DNA of 64,000 nt. Source: Niveispirillum cyanobacteriorum. Its GTDB lineage: Bacteria > Pseudomonadota > Alphaproteobacteria > Azospirillales > Azospirillaceae. How positions within the stretch are numbered: the stretch's first letter is position 1; each line of letters opens with the position of its first letter. The DNA lies in contig NZ_CP025613.1 of NCBI RefSeq assembly GCF_002868735.1, positions 806,001 through 870,000 on the forward strand. The letters run 5' to 3'. A program made the translations under genes and the position numbers. This document shows, one piece after another, positions 55,614 through 64,000 of the stretch. The notes below the pieces were generated by a model. The model did not search any database, was not told the origin of the DNA, and worked only from the letters and a program-made list of their open reading frames with translations.

Positions 55614-55630
55614 CCTGCTTGATCCTGGCT

Positions 55631-55675
55631 AGGGCCGGGCCTGTCCCACGGGACAGGCCCGGCCCTTTCCTTTTG
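55631..55675 (+). terminator. Intrinsic terminator after the octapeptide-repeat gene
   Basis: A 16-bp stem starts AGGGCCGGGCCTGTCC (55631-55646), has a 4-nt loop, pairs with 55651-55666 and is followed by a T-rich TTCCTTTT. It is a very stable hairpin 17 bp after the stop codon. Confidence 0.9.
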
Positions 55676-55760
55676 TGCGGGGCCCATACGATGGGTCACA
55701 TTGCCCTGACAGTGCGCGTCGGTCAGGATAAAGCATCGCCAATTACCCCGACGGGCACCG

Positions 55761-56213
55761 ATGCATCATCGCCAGATTCTCGACATGGCCCTGCGGGAGC
55801 TGCCTGCCGCCAAGGCGGCCTATCTTTCCCGTGTGGCTGATAACCTGTCCCGCGATCCGACGCTGGATGAGCGGTCACACCTGCTCTATCCCGTGTTGGC
55901 TGCAGCCGCAGCCGGCATCGAACCTGTGCTGCCGCCGCCCGAATGCGCTACCTTGATCGTCGCCTTCCTGACCAGCCATGCGGACGGCATCGCACACGCG
56001 CTCTACTCCCCCGCTTATCTGCGCGACGGGGCGGCGGCGATGGCGCCCTGGGCCGCACGGCTGCAGGCCGGGATTTCCACAGCCATCATGGACCAGTTGC
56101 AACGCGGCACCCTGGTTCTGGATGAACCTAAGGTATGGCGCTTCAGCAGTAGCATGGGCGAGCAGCCCCGCTTCCCCTATGGGGAGGAGCCGGAGGAAGA
56201 GGATCAGGATTGA
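55761..56213 (+). CDS. Small hypothetical protein with acidic tail
   Basis: I do not recognise this protein of about 150 residues. It reads as soluble and helical (LRELPAAKAAYLSRVADNLS; PPPECATLIVAFLTSHADGI) and ends in an acidic tail (GEEPEEEDQD). No ribosome-binding site is clear at 55761; an internal ATG at 55785 is possible. It lies between the repeat-protein terminator and the sigma-54 activator, with no visible functional link. Confidence 0.5.
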   Translation: MHHRQILDMALRELPAAKAAYLSRVADNLSRDPTLDERSHLLYPVLAAAAAGIEPVLPPPECATLIVAFLTSHADGIAHALYSPAYLRDGAAAMAPWAARLQAGISTAIMDQLQRGTLVLDEPKVWRFSSSMGEQPRFPYGEEPEEEDQD

Positions 56214-56618
56214 TCGGAGAAAGTCCGGCACGGCGACCGGGGCGGGCCGCCGTGCCGACAAGGTACCGCATCTTTGCCCTGAACCGAAAAGTGGGCCCGG
56301 CGGCGGGGCTGCCGGTAAGGCGGCGCAGTGGAAACGATCCAACCGGATCATCTCGCCCTGCGGCGTCGGCATAACCATCCGGGCTGTGGCCCTTGACGGC
56401 TAACGATTGTGGCGATTTCTTTCATCGCCTCTAAATCCGGTATCAGCACAGCAAATCACGGGCCAGTTGCCTGAAACCGGCTGTTTCCCTGGACGCCGAA
56501 CATGGAAACACCCCCGTATGTCCTGTCTGGAAACACTATCCATTGCCTTTTGCAATCACCTTCTATCATTCAGCAAGACGTCCTTGCTGAACGCAACGCC
56601 CCATGCAATCATCCTTCC
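56214..56618. other. 405-bp gap with no gene
   Basis: Open frames here read as non-coding. It must contain the promoter of the sigma-54 activator gene, but I could not fix -35/-10 or -24/-12 elements. Confidence 0.4.
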
Positions 56619-58208
56619 ATGCTGACTGAACCCGCCCGTATCCTGATCATTGAGCCGGCTCCATCCCTGTCACATGCCTATGTGACGGCACTGAAGCGCG
56701 ATGGGCATGCCCTGTCCGTTGTCGATGGCGGGGCGGCGGCGCGAAAGGCCTTGGCGGCCTCCGGCGGCACCGATCTGCTGCTGGTCAATCTGCAGCTACC
56801 CGATGGCCCCGGCATAGACCTGCTGCGTGACCTAACCCAGGCGGGCCTGGCCGCCCGCGCCATCGCCTTGACGGCACAAGGGTCGGTTCAGGTGGCCGTT
56901 GATGCCATGCGGGCGGGGGCCGCCGATGTACTGCTACTGCCGGTGGGCACCGACCGGCTGCGCGGCGCTGTCTCCACGGTCCTGGCCCAGCCGGTACCGA
57001 CGCGTGAGGCCGGGGGCAAGACGTCGAAAGCCAAGGGCGCCAAGGCCGCAGCCGCGGAACCCGCCGTCACCGAATATTCCTTCTACGGCTTCATCGGTGC
57101 GTCGCCGCCCATGAAGGCGGCCTACCGCCTGATCGAGGCGGCAGCACCATCCAAGGCAACCGTCTTCATCACCGGCGAAAGCGGTACCGGCAAGGAGGTT
57201 TGCGCCGAGGCCATCCATCGACGGAGCCCCCGCGCCCAGGGTCCCTTCATCGCCATCAACTGTGCCGCGATTCCGAAGGACCTGATGGAGTCGGAGATTT
57301 TCGGCCATGTGAAGGGGGCCTTCACGGGGGCCAGCACCGACCATGCCGGTGCGGCGTTGCAGGCCGATGGCGGCACCCTGTTCCTGGACGAAATCGGCGA
57401 GATGGACCTGTCCCTGCAGGCCAAGCTTTTGCGCTTTCTCCAGACCGGCATGGTCAAGAAGGTGGGCAGCGAGAAGCTGGAGCCGGTGGATGTGCGCATC
57501 GTCTGCGCCACCAACCGCGATCCATACGCCGAGGTGCAGGCGGGCCGGTTCCGCGAGGATCTGTTCTACCGCCTGCAGGTGATCTCCATCGAACTGCCGG
57601 CACTGCGCGAGCGCGGCGACGACATCCTGCTGATCGCCCGCCATTTCCTGGAAAAATATGGGCGGGAGGAGCGTAAATCCTTCAAGGGCTTCGATAAGGA
57701 AGCCGAGGGCATCCTTCAGACCTACGCCTGGCCCGGCAATGTCCGGCAGTTGTTGAATGTTGTGCGCAATGTCGTGGTGCTGAATGACGGGGACGAGATC
57801 AAGCCCTTCATGCTGCCCCCGCCCCTGAACAAGCCGACCATGATCGTGCCGCCGATTCTGCATGATCCGCGTTGGGCAGCGGTTGCCGGCCCCCTGGCCA
57901 GCCAGATCGGGCAGGCCTTCCCCGCCCTAGCCGCCCCGCCGTCCGGACCATTCGGGGGCCTTGGCATTCCGGGTGTGCCCATTCCCGGCATTGGCCCGGC
58001 CACGCCCGCTGCACCGCCACCGGCATCGGGCACTGCCGACGGTTGGCAGAATGATGAACGCCGTATCCGCCCGCTGTGGCAGGTGGAGGAAGAAACGATC
58101 GATGAAGCCATCCGCCTGTGTCACGGCAATATCACCCGTGCGGCGGCTTTACTGGAAATAAATCCCTGCACCATTTATCGTCGTCGCCAGAAAAAGCGTA
58201 CGGGCTGA
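56619..58208 (+). CDS. Sigma-54 activator (NtrC family) with a non-canonical receiver domain
   Basis: This protein of about 529 residues activates sigma-54 promoters. Residues 8-125 form a receiver-like domain, but the phospho-acceptor position is Asn57 (LLLVNLQLPDGPG) and the usual acidic pair is EP (ILIIEPAP), so normal phosphorylation is unlikely. The AAA+ domain (about 155-390) is complete: Walker A GESGTGKE, sigma-54 contact GAFTGAS, Walker B GGTLFLDEIGEMD, and a sensor region with RFREDLFYRL. After a Pro/Ala/Gly linker the C-terminus has a Fis-type helix-turn-helix (IDEAIRLCHGNITRAAALLE). I chose the ATG at 56619 because the domain begins there. Confidence 0.87.
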   Translation: MLTEPARILIIEPAPSLSHAYVTALKRDGHALSVVDGGAAARKALAASGGTDLLLVNLQLPDGPGIDLLRDLTQAGLAARAIALTAQGSVQVAVDAMRAGAADVLLLPVGTDRLRGAVSTVLAQPVPTREAGGKTSKAKGAKAAAAEPAVTEYSFYGFIGASPPMKAAYRLIEAAAPSKATVFITGESGTGKEVCAEAIHRRSPRAQGPFIAINCAAIPKDLMESEIFGHVKGAFTGASTDHAGAALQADGGTLFLDEIGEMDLSLQAKLLRFLQTGMVKKVGSEKLEPVDVRIVCATNRDPYAEVQAGRFREDLFYRLQVISIELPALRERGDDILLIARHFLEKYGREERKSFKGFDKEAEGILQTYAWPGNVRQLLNVVRNVVVLNDGDEIKPFMLPPPLNKPTMIVPPILHDPRWAAVAGPLASQIGQAFPALAAPPSGPFGGLGIPGVPIPGIGPATPAAPPPASGTADGWQNDERRIRPLWQVEEETIDEAIRLCHGNITRAAALLEINPCTIYRRRQKKRTG

Positions 58209-58230
58209 GACGGGAACGGAAAGAACGGCC

Positions 58231-58554
58231 ATGATTACCGAGATCCGTCACATCATCTTCTCCAATGACGAACTGAAGCTTGTCTTTCAGTCGGTGCCGC
58301 TTGACGGGTTCGATCCTGCCCGCCGCATCACCCGCATCCAGGTGGTGGAGGGTCCCCCGCCTTCCATCCGCATCCAGAGCGAGGCGGCCGGCGGCGGCGG
58401 CCGGTCGGAGCTGGAGGTGGAAAGCTACCAGCTGGCTCGCCTGATGGTCGCCTATTGCCGCGACAAAAAAATCCCTCTGCCCAAGGATGCGCTGAAAACC
58501 ATCCACGCCCAGGGGGACGCGCTCTGCTTCTCGATCATGAGCACGTTGGGCTGA
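58231..58554 (+). CDS. Small conserved-looking hypothetical protein
   Basis: This 107-residue soluble protein has a GGAAAG ribosome-binding site before its ATG, 22 bp after the sigma-54 activator, so it is probably co-transcribed. Its pattern is mixed beta then helix (EIRHIIFSNDELKLVFQSVP; ELEVESYQLARLMVAYCRDK), ending KDALKTIHAQGDALCFSIMS. No family is recognised. Confidence 0.6.
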   Translation: MITEIRHIIFSNDELKLVFQSVPLDGFDPARRITRIQVVEGPPPSIRIQSEAAGGGGRSELEVESYQLARLMVAYCRDKKIPLPKDALKTIHAQGDALCFSIMSTLG

Positions 58555-58693
58555 TCGCACCTCCTTTCCCATCGGACTATGCCAATGGAACAGGTCGCGG
58601 CTTGGATTCCATCTGGAACCATCCTATATTGTTTGATGTAGGAACAGTCCCGGTGGGCAATCACCGGTTCACGACCAGACGGAAGACACGCAC

Positions 58694-58885
58694 ATGGAAG
58701 TCAGCAGCTCTGCCGGCTATGCCACGGCCCTGAAACAGCTGAATATTACGCAGCAGTTTCAGACCGAACAGGTCCGTGCCTCATCTGACCAGTCGCAGCA
58801 GGTGACCAACCTGCTGGCGGGGAGCGGTTCAACCCGTCCCGCGGCGACCGGTGGCCGTGGCCAGATCGTCGATATCCAGGCCTGA
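58694..58885 (+). CDS. 63-residue small protein, possible motility-type (YjfB-like)
   Basis: A GGAAG site precedes the ATG. The product (MEVSSSAGYATALKQLNITQ then QFQTEQVRASSDQSQQVTNL) is Ser/Gln-rich and helical without hydrophobic segments. Its opening recalls small YjfB-type putative motility proteins (MDVSS...), a weak resemblance. A strong terminator follows, which supports a real small gene. Confidence 0.55.
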   Translation: MEVSSSAGYATALKQLNITQQFQTEQVRASSDQSQQVTNLLAGSGSTRPAATGGRGQIVDIQA

Positions 58886-58920
58886 TCCCGCCATCTTAAG
58901 ATTCTCCGAACCTAAAAAGG

Positions 58921-58954
58921 GCCCGGTCGGGACATCGACCGGGCTTTTCCTTTT
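58921..58954 (+). terminator. Intrinsic terminator after the 63-residue gene
   Basis: GCCCGGTCG (58921-58929) pairs with CGACCGGGC (58936-58944) across a 6-nt loop and is followed by TTTTCCTTTT, with an A-run on the left side. Confidence 0.88.
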
Positions 58955-59003
58955 ATGCCAAGGGGTATGACCCATGCCCCTTGGAGGTCGCCGACGGGCG
59001 GCC

Positions 59004-59078
59004 CGCGCCTGAGGGAACAGGTAACAACCAATAGCCATGGTCCATGGCTATTGGTCCCGAGGGCCTATCTCAGGCGCG
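59004..59078. repeat. Nested palindromic element upstream of exbB
   Basis: Outer arms CGCGCCTGAG (59004-59013) and CTCAGGCGCG (59069-59078) enclose an inner palindrome with 14-bp perfect arms (59027-59040 and 59042-59055, core ATAGCCATGG) and a 1-nt centre. As RNA it would fold into a long two-tier hairpin in the exbB leader. As DNA it could be a protein-binding or intergenic repeat element. Confidence 0.7.
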
Positions 59079-59112
59079 ACGTTTCGGCACGACACATGCG
59101 CCGCGAACGCAG

Positions 59113-59129
59113 TTGCAACTCAATCGCAT
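59113..59129. promoter_or_regulatory. Fur-like box upstream of exbB-exbD-tonB
   Basis: TTGCAACTCAATCGCAT is an imperfect inverted repeat similar to the site before the siderophore receptor (TTGCGAA...TTCGCA). It lies 47 bp before the exbB start, where an iron-dependent repressor would act. Confidence 0.45.
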
Positions 59130-59175
59130 GTGCAGTACCACCAGATCGGGACATGTTTCCTTTTGGGGGCCTGCG

Positions 59176-59952
59176 ATGGCGAAGCGGAAATTCGGGTGGA
59201 TCGTGGCGGGTGCGGCTCTTTCGGGGCTGCTGGCCGGGCCGGCGCTGGCGGAACCGTCGCTGAGCGGCCACGCCTTGTCGCCCTGGGGCATGTTCATGGC
59301 CGCCGACTGGGTAGTCAAATCGGTGATGATTGGGCTGGCCGGGGCGTCGGTCGCCACCTGGACCATTTTCATTGCCAAGCTGCTGGAATTGTCGGCGGCC
59401 AAGCGGCGGGCTGCTGCATCGCTGGCCCGGCTGGACAGTGTCCGGGGCCTGGCGGATGCCACTGCCGGCCTGAATGATGGCCGCGACCCGGCGGCCCCCC
59501 TGCTGCATGCTGTGCTGGAGGAGATGGAGCAATCGGCTGACCTGCCGCCCGAGGGGATCAAGGAACGCGCCGCCAGCCGGCTGGAACGGATCGAGGCGGC
59601 GACGGCACGGGCCAGCGCGCGCGGCACCGGCGTCCTGGCCTCCATCGGCGCCACCGCCCCCTTCGTGGGCCTGTTCGGCACCGTCTGGGGCATCATGAAC
59701 AGCTTCATCGGCATCGCCGAAAGCCATACGACCAATCTGGCCGTCGTGGCGCCGGGCATCGCTGAGGCGCTGCTGGCCACAGCCATCGGTCTGGTGGCCG
59801 CCATCCCCGCCGTGCTGGTCTATAACGCCCTGACGCGCAGCATCGGCGGTTATCGTGCCCAGGTGGGCGACATTGCCGCCGCCGTCCTGCGTCTGCTGTC
59901 GCGGGATCTGGACCGGCGTGGGGTGAAGCCGCGCCTGCGCGCTGCGGAGTAA
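59176..59952 (+). CDS. exbB: TonB-system motor protein ExbB
   Basis: This inner-membrane proton-channel subunit of about 258 residues energises TonB. It has a cleavable-looking leader ([20 protein letters not shown]), a first helix around [20 protein letters not shown], and the conserved cytoplasmic-to-helix block [20 protein letters not shown] followed by IMNSFIGI. The last helix is [21 protein letters not shown] chose the ATG at 59176 because the leader starts there. ExbD follows after 5 nt and tonB overlaps exbD. The set would power the siderophore receptor at 36.5-38.8 kb and others. Confidence 0.92.
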   Translation: MAKRKFGWIVAGAALSGLLAGPALAEPSLSGHALSPWGMFMAADWVVKSVMIGLAGASVATWTIFIAKLLELSAAKRRAAASLARLDSVRGLADATAGLNDGRDPAAPLLHAVLEEMEQSADLPPEGIKERAASRLERIEAATARASARGTGVLASIGATAPFVGLFGTVWGIMNSFIGIAESHTTNLAVVAPGIAEALLATAIGLVAAIPAVLVYNALTRSIGGYRAQVGDIAAAVLRLLSRDLDRRGVKPRLRAAE

Positions 59953-59957
59953 GGACA

Positions 59958-60398
59958 ATGGCCACCAAGCTGCGCACCGGCGGGGATGATGACCTGTCGG
60001 AAAATCACGAGATCAATGTCACGCCCTTCATTGATGTGATGCTGGTGCTGCTGATCATCTTCATGGTGGCGGCCCCGCTGGCCACCGTCGATGTGCCCGT
60101 CGACCTGCCGGCGTCCAGCGCGCCCCAGGCCGAGCGTCCGCCCAAGCCCCTGTTCCTGTCGGTGAAGGCCGACCTGTCGCTGGCCATCGATGAAACGCCG
60201 GTGGCCAGCAACAACGCGCTTGCCGCCGCCCTGAACGCCGCCACGGGCGGGGACAGGGAACAGCGCGTGTTCCTGCGCGCTGACAAAACCGTTGCCTATG
60301 GCGACCTGATGGCGGTGATGAACAACCTGCGCGATGCCGGCTATCTGAAGGTGGCGCTGCTGGGTCTGGACGGGGCCGCGGTGGGGGCCGCACCGTGA
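59958..60398 (+). CDS. exbD: TonB-system protein ExbD
   Basis: This 146-residue protein has one N-terminal membrane helix. The motif HEINVTPFIDVMLVLLIIFM contains the Asp required for proton translocation. The periplasmic domain (KPLFLSVKADLSLAIDETPV) ends with RDAGYLKVALLG, typical of ExbD/TolR. Its stop overlaps the tonB GTG start (GTGA). Confidence 0.93.
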   Translation: MATKLRTGGDDDLSENHEINVTPFIDVMLVLLIIFMVAAPLATVDVPVDLPASSAPQAERPPKPLFLSVKADLSLAIDETPVASNNALAAALNAATGGDREQRVFLRADKTVAYGDLMAVMNNLRDAGYLKVALLGLDGAAVGAAP

Positions 60399-61096
60399 CC
60401 GGTCTGGCGGCCATGCCCGCCGGCGGTATGCGCTGGCCCCTGGCCTTTGCCCTGGCGGTCGGGGCGCATCTGGCCGTGGCCGGGTTCGTCGCCCTGAAAC
60501 CCCATGCGCCAGCTCCGATGGAGCCGCCACCACCGCCCCCGGCTCTGCTGCTGGACCTGGCCCCGCCAGCGCCGCCGCCGCCCCCTCCCCCGCCACCACC
60601 GAAACCGATGGCGCAGGCACCGGCGCCAAAGCCGCCGCCGGTGATCGCGCGTGCCGTGGCAAAGCTGCCGCCACCGCCGCCCAGACCCGCTCCCCGCACC
60701 GAACCCGTGGCGGAACTGCCGCCGCAACCGATCGCCACACCGGCCCCGGCCCTGACCGAAACGGCACCGGCCCCGCAGGCTAGTGCCCCCGCCGGGCCAC
60801 CGCCCGACGCCCTGGCCGCCTTTCAGGGGCGTTTGATGGCGCATCTGGGCAAGCACAAGCGCTATCCCATGAGTGCGCGGCAGCGGCGGCAGCAGGGAAC
60901 CGCCTGGGTCCGCCTGACCCTGGACCGCAATGGCCGCGTCCTGTCACAGCAGTTGGAACGCGGTTGCGGGGTAGAGGCACTGGACCGGGAGGCGGAGGAG
61001 CTGCTGGACCGTGCCCAGCCGCTTCCCCCCATCCCCCCGGAACTGGGACAGGACCAGATGGAACTGGTCCTGCCCGTGGAGTTCAGCCTGCGCTGA
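60395..61096 (+). CDS. tonB: Energy-transducing protein TonB
   Basis: This 233-residue protein starts with GTG inside the exbD stop. One membrane helix (PLAFALAVGAHLAVAGFVAL) contains the His typical of TonB. A very Pro-rich spacer (residues about 35-135, runs of up to ten Pro) follows, then a C-terminal TonB domain (GRLMAHLGKHKRYPMSARQR, AWVRLTLDRNGRVLSQQLER, PLPPIPPEL) ending in VEFSLR. It contacts TonB boxes of outer-membrane receptors. Confidence 0.92.
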   Translation: MTGLAAMPAGGMRWPLAFALAVGAHLAVAGFVALKPHAPAPMEPPPPPPALLLDLAPPAPPPPPPPPPPKPMAQAPAPKPPPVIARAVAKLPPPPPRPAPRTEPVAELPPQPIATPAPALTETAPAPQASAPAGPPPDALAAFQGRLMAHLGKHKRYPMSARQRRQQGTAWVRLTLDRNGRVLSQQLERGCGVEALDREAEELLDRAQPLPPIPPELGQDQMELVLPVEFSLR

Positions 61097-61098
61097 GG

Positions 61099-61121
61099 GT
61101 GAGAGGGTCGCCCCCTCTCAC
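61099..61121. terminator. Hairpin between convergent tonB and the RND gene
   Basis: GTGAGAGGG (61099-61107) pairs with CCCTCTCAC (61113-61121). There is no T-run, so termination is uncertain. The hairpin includes the stop codon of the RND gene. Confidence 0.4.
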
Positions 61122-64000
61122 ACCGCCACCACCGGCTGCCGCCGGCCAAACCGGCCCCGGACCCAGCCAATCCCCCGCTTGGCATCCTCCACCAGCATCA
61201 GCAGGGCCGGCATCAGCAGCAGGACCAGAACCGTGGCCGTCCCGATGCCGAAGACAAAGGTGATGGCCATGGGCACCAGGAAGGCCGCCTGGAACGCCGT
61301 CTCGGTCAGCAGCGGCAGCAGGCCGAAGATGGTGGTCAGCGAGGTCAGCAGCACCTGGCGCAGCCGTTCCGCCGCCCCATGCACCACCGCACTCTCCACG
61401 GCTTCCCCCTCCTTGATGCGGTCATCGATGCTGCTGACCACCTGGATACTGTCATTCACCAGCACGCCGGCCATGCCCATGATGGCGATGTAGGACCAGA
61501 TGGTCATGTCCGCCCCCATCACCCAATGGCCAAAGATGGTGCCGGCGATGGAGAAGGGGATGATCATCAGCACGGCGAAGGGCCGGGCGAAGCTGCCCAT
61601 GATCCAGGCCAGCACCAGATAAATGGCGCCCAGCGAGACCAACATGCCCATCATGAAGTCAGACCAGAACTCTTCCTCCTGACGCGACCCATCATTCTGG
61701 TCCTTCTTGACGCCATACTTCTCCATGATGCCGGGCAGGTGGTTCTTTTCGATGTCGCTGCGGATCTCGCCTGAATTACCCTTCAGGTGATCGACCTCGG
61801 CAAAGATCGATACGGTACGCTGGCCCTTGTTGCGCAGGATACGCGACAGGCCGGGCCGTTCCGACAGTTCCACCACATCGGCCAGCGGCACCTGCATGCC
61901 GGTGGGCGAACGCAGCTTCAGACTGGCCAGTAGCGCCTCCGTCTGGTCGCTTTCCGGCAGGCGGACGCGCACCGTGACCTCCTCATCGCCCTTGGCAAAG
62001 CGCATGGCGATGGCGCCGTCCATGGCATCACGCAGCTGGCGACCCACATTCTCGGTGGTGAAGCCCAGGGCCTCTCCGCGCGGGGTGACCTTGACCACCA
62101 GTTCCGGCTTACCGGCGGGCAGGTTGTCGCGCGCCCCGCTGACCCCGCCATAGGTCATGATAACCTTCTTCAGTTCCTCCGACGCGGCCTTCAGCACATA
62201 GGGGTCATTATGGACCAGACGAAAGCCGAAGCCGTCGCCGCCAAACCCATCCTGTTCGGTGGAGAAGATCACCTGATCGATACCGGGCAGCAGCTTGGTC
62301 TCCGCCTCCCACTTCTTCATGATATCGGGCAGGCGCTGTTCACGGTCGTCGGCTACGGAGAACTCGACTTTCATGGAGCCGATATAATCGCCGACCTGTT
62401 CGGGCAGGTTGTTGCCGGTCGTGACGCCCAGCTTACCGAACGTCATCTTGACGATCTCACCCCGTGGCAAGCCATAGGCGGCCTCGACACGGTACAGGGC
62501 GGCTTCGGCCTCGTCGATCTGCTTGGCCACCACCTCACGCGGGGTACCGGGGCTGAACAGCAGGTTCAACTGCGCCTGGTTGCCCTCCGGCTGCGGGAAG
62601 AAGGCGAACTTCACATGGCCGCCGGCCTGCAACCCGATGGCCAGCGCCATGATCGTGACTGCCGCCGCAACCGTCAGTCCACGGTTATGCGTGGCCCAGG
62701 CAATGGCCTGCGTGAAGGGCCCATCACGGAAGCTGATGAATTTTGCATCGAACGCCACGCGCAGCTTTGACGGCGGTGACTTCTGCCCCTTTTCCAGTGC
62801 GTGGCGCATGTGGGACGGCAACATCAGGAAGCAGCCCAGAAGAGAGGCGATGATCACCGCGATGGAGATGGCGGGCAGCGGCATTACATATTGCCCTGTC
62901 GTCCCGCTCATCATCAGCATCGGGCCGAAGGCGGCAATGGTGGTGATGGCGGCGGCCGTGACGGGCCAGAACATGCGCTGGGCGGCCCGTTCCACGGCCT
63001 TGGCCGGCTCCATGCCCTTATCCATCAGGGTCTGGCCATGTTCGGCCACCACGATGGCATCGTCACAGATGATGCCCGTCATCATGATCAGGGCGAACAG
63101 GCTCATCACATTGATGCTCTGCCCGATCAGCACCATGATGGCGAAGGTGACCAGGAAGCTGACCAGGATGTCGATGGCGATCCAGAAGGTAACCCAGGGC
63201 CGCAGGAACACCACCAGCACAGCCATGACCAGCACCATGCCGCCGACCGCATTATCCATCAGCATGCCGATGCGATCTTCCAGCGCGTCGGAATTGCGGT
63301 CATAGCTTTCGACCGTCACGCCAGGCGGCAGGGTCGGGCGCAGTTTTTCAAGGTACGCATCCACCCGTTCGGTGATGGCGATCAAATTGCCGTTCTTGGA
63401 GGTCTGAAGCGACAGGTTGATGGCGGGATTGCCATTGCGCCGTCCGGTCACGCCCCGGTCGTCAAAGGCATCGCTGACCTGGGCCACCTGCCCCATGGTC
63501 ACGCGCTGGCCCTGCGCGTCGGTGCGCAGCGTCAGTCCGGCGACACCGGCGGCATCATCCTGCCGGCCCATGGACCGCATCTGCTTTTCAATATTGCCCG
63601 ACAGAGTACCCGACGGCACATCGGTCGATGCCTGGGCCAGACGCTGGGCAATCGACCCCAGGGTGGTATCCAGGCGCTGCAGCTCCGCCGCCGGCACCTC
63701 CACCCAGATCTCGGCATTGCGCAGACCGGACATATAGACACGGTCCACACCCTGCGCGGTCACCCCGTCACGCACCTGCTTGGCCAGCGCCCGCAATGCG
63801 GGTTCCGGCAGAGGACCGGAGATCGCCAGTTCCATCAGTTCGTCGGTGATGGTGAAGCGGTTGATCACCGGGCGTTCCGCACTCTGCGGCAGGGTGGTGA
63901 TGTTGTTGATCGCGCTTTCGACCTCCGACAGGGCCTTGGCCATGTCGGTGCCATGCTTGAAATTGATGAACAGTTCGCCGATGCCTTCGCGCGACCGGCC
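61118..64000 (-). CDS. RND-family efflux pump, AcrB type (N-terminus beyond window)
   Basis: The frame is open to the right edge, so about 960 C-terminal residues are visible. The first visible residues GRSREGIGELFINFKHGTDM are internal to the family. The pump expels drugs or other compounds using the proton gradient. The proton-relay Asp pair is in MTGIICDDAIVVAEH. Helix-rich regions (MLMDNAVGGMVLVMAVLVVF; LVSLGAIYLVLAWIMGSFAR; MGMAGVLVNDSIQVVSSIDD) alternate with two large periplasmic loops. Some extended loop text (DGFGGDGFGFRLVHND) differs from E. coli AcrB, so substrates are not predictable. The adaptor gene presumably lies outside the window. Confidence 0.88.
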   Translation of the reverse strand, partial: GRSREGIGELFINFKHGTDMAKALSEVESAINNITTLPQSAERPVINRFTITDELMELAISGPLPEPALRALAKQVRDGVTAQGVDRVYMSGLRNAEIWVEVPAAELQRLDTTLGSIAQRLAQASTDVPSGTLSGNIEKQMRSMGRQDDAAGVAGLTLRTDAQGQRVTMGQVAQVSDAFDDRGVTGRRNGNPAINLSLQTSKNGNLIAITERVDAYLEKLRPTLPPGVTVESYDRNSDALEDRIGMLMDNAVGGMVLVMAVLVVFLRPWVTFWIAIDILVSFLVTFAIMVLIGQSINVMSLFALIMMTGIICDDAIVVAEHGQTLMDKGMEPAKAVERAAQRMFWPVTAAAITTIAAFGPMLMMSGTTGQYVMPLPAISIAVIIASLLGCFLMLPSHMRHALEKGQKSPPSKLRVAFDAKFISFRDGPFTQAIAWATHNRGLTVAAAVTIMALAIGLQAGGHVKFAFFPQPEGNQAQLNLLFSPGTPREVVAKQIDEAEAALYRVEAAYGLPRGEIVKMTFGKLGVTTGNNLPEQVGDYIGSMKVEFSVADDREQRLPDIMKKWEAETKLLPGIDQVIFSTEQDGFGGDGFGFRLVHNDPYVLKAASEELKKVIMTYGGVSGARDNLPAGKPELVVKVTPRGEALGFTTENVGRQLRDAMDGAIAMRFAKGDEEVTVRVRLPESDQTEALLASLKLRSPTGMQVPLADVVELSERPGLSRILRNKGQRTVSIFAEVDHLKGNSGEIRSDIEKNHLPGIMEKYGVKKDQNDGSRQEEEFWSDFMMGMLVSLGAIYLVLAWIMGSFARPFAVLMIIPFSIAGTIFGHWVMGADMTIWSYIAIMGMAGVLVNDSIQVVSSIDDRIKEGEAVESAVVHGAAERLRQVLLTSLTTIFGLLPLLTETAFQAAFLVPMAITFVFGIGTATVLVLLLMPALLMLVEDAKRGIGWVRGRFGRRQPVVAV

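Noticed and set aside
58555-58693. A sigma-54 -24/-12 promoter before the 63-residue gene
   Set aside because: GG and GC pairs are present but none has the required 10-base spacing.

Overview
The window looks like chromosomal DNA of a GC-rich Gram-negative alphaproteobacterium, probably Rhodospirillales/Azospirillaceae. This is inferred from gene content (LptD, TonB system, TRAP and type I secretion genes, AmpR/class A beta-lactamase, very large RTX proteins) and codon style, not from a marker gene. No rRNA, tRNA, insertion sequence, phage gene or CRISPR array was seen. Two genes are cut by the window edges: a beta-propeller sensor at the left and an RND pump at the right.

Layout. 1-2.2 kb: a partial two-component-type propeller sensor, divergent from a metallophosphoesterase. 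2.2-18 kb: nearly 16 kb holding two leftward genes for calcium-binding (RTX) repeat proteins of 1353 and about 3888 residues. 18.3-22.3 kb: a DUF6065-like protein, a tiny membrane protein, the LPS-export outer-membrane protein LptD, and a winged-helix gene coupled to it. 22.4-26.5 kb: methionine ABC importer metNIQ and an APC amino-acid permease. 26.6-33.6 kb: a pectin/hexuronate uptake island made of an ExuT-like MFS transporter, a three-gene TRAP transporter, a GH105 unsaturated glycuronyl hydrolase and an orphan sugar-binding protein. A shared ACCGGT-centred motif precedes these transcription units. 33.6-35.5 kb: class A beta-lactamase and divergent AmpR. 35.5-38.9 kb: piuC/ybiX hydroxylase and a Fiu-like TonB-dependent siderophore receptor, with operator-like palindromes. 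39-40.7 kb: an unrecognised protein of less GC-rich composition and a lipoprotein.

40.8-55.7 kb is the most unusual part. UDP-glucuronate decarboxylase, two overlapping TPR/O-GlcNAc-transferase-like (SPINDLY-type) glycosyltransferases and a convergent type I secretion pair (HlyB-like ABC exporter and HlyD-like adaptor) lie beside a divergent 1970-residue protein made almost entirely of Thr/Ser-rich octapeptides (consensus xTTQ[IV]xxL). The octapeptides are arranged 24 at a time into nine exact-length 576-bp super-repeats. I infer a secreted, possibly O-glycosylated, giant solenoid surface protein with its own exporter and modification enzymes.

55.7-58.9 kb: small unknown proteins around a sigma-54 activator whose receiver domain has Asn in place of the phospho-accepting Asp. 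59-61.1 kb: an exbB-exbD-tonB operon behind a nested palindrome and a Fur-like box. It would power the siderophore receptor. 61.1-64 kb: an AcrB-type RND efflux pump. All functional calls come from reading motifs; no database search was possible.
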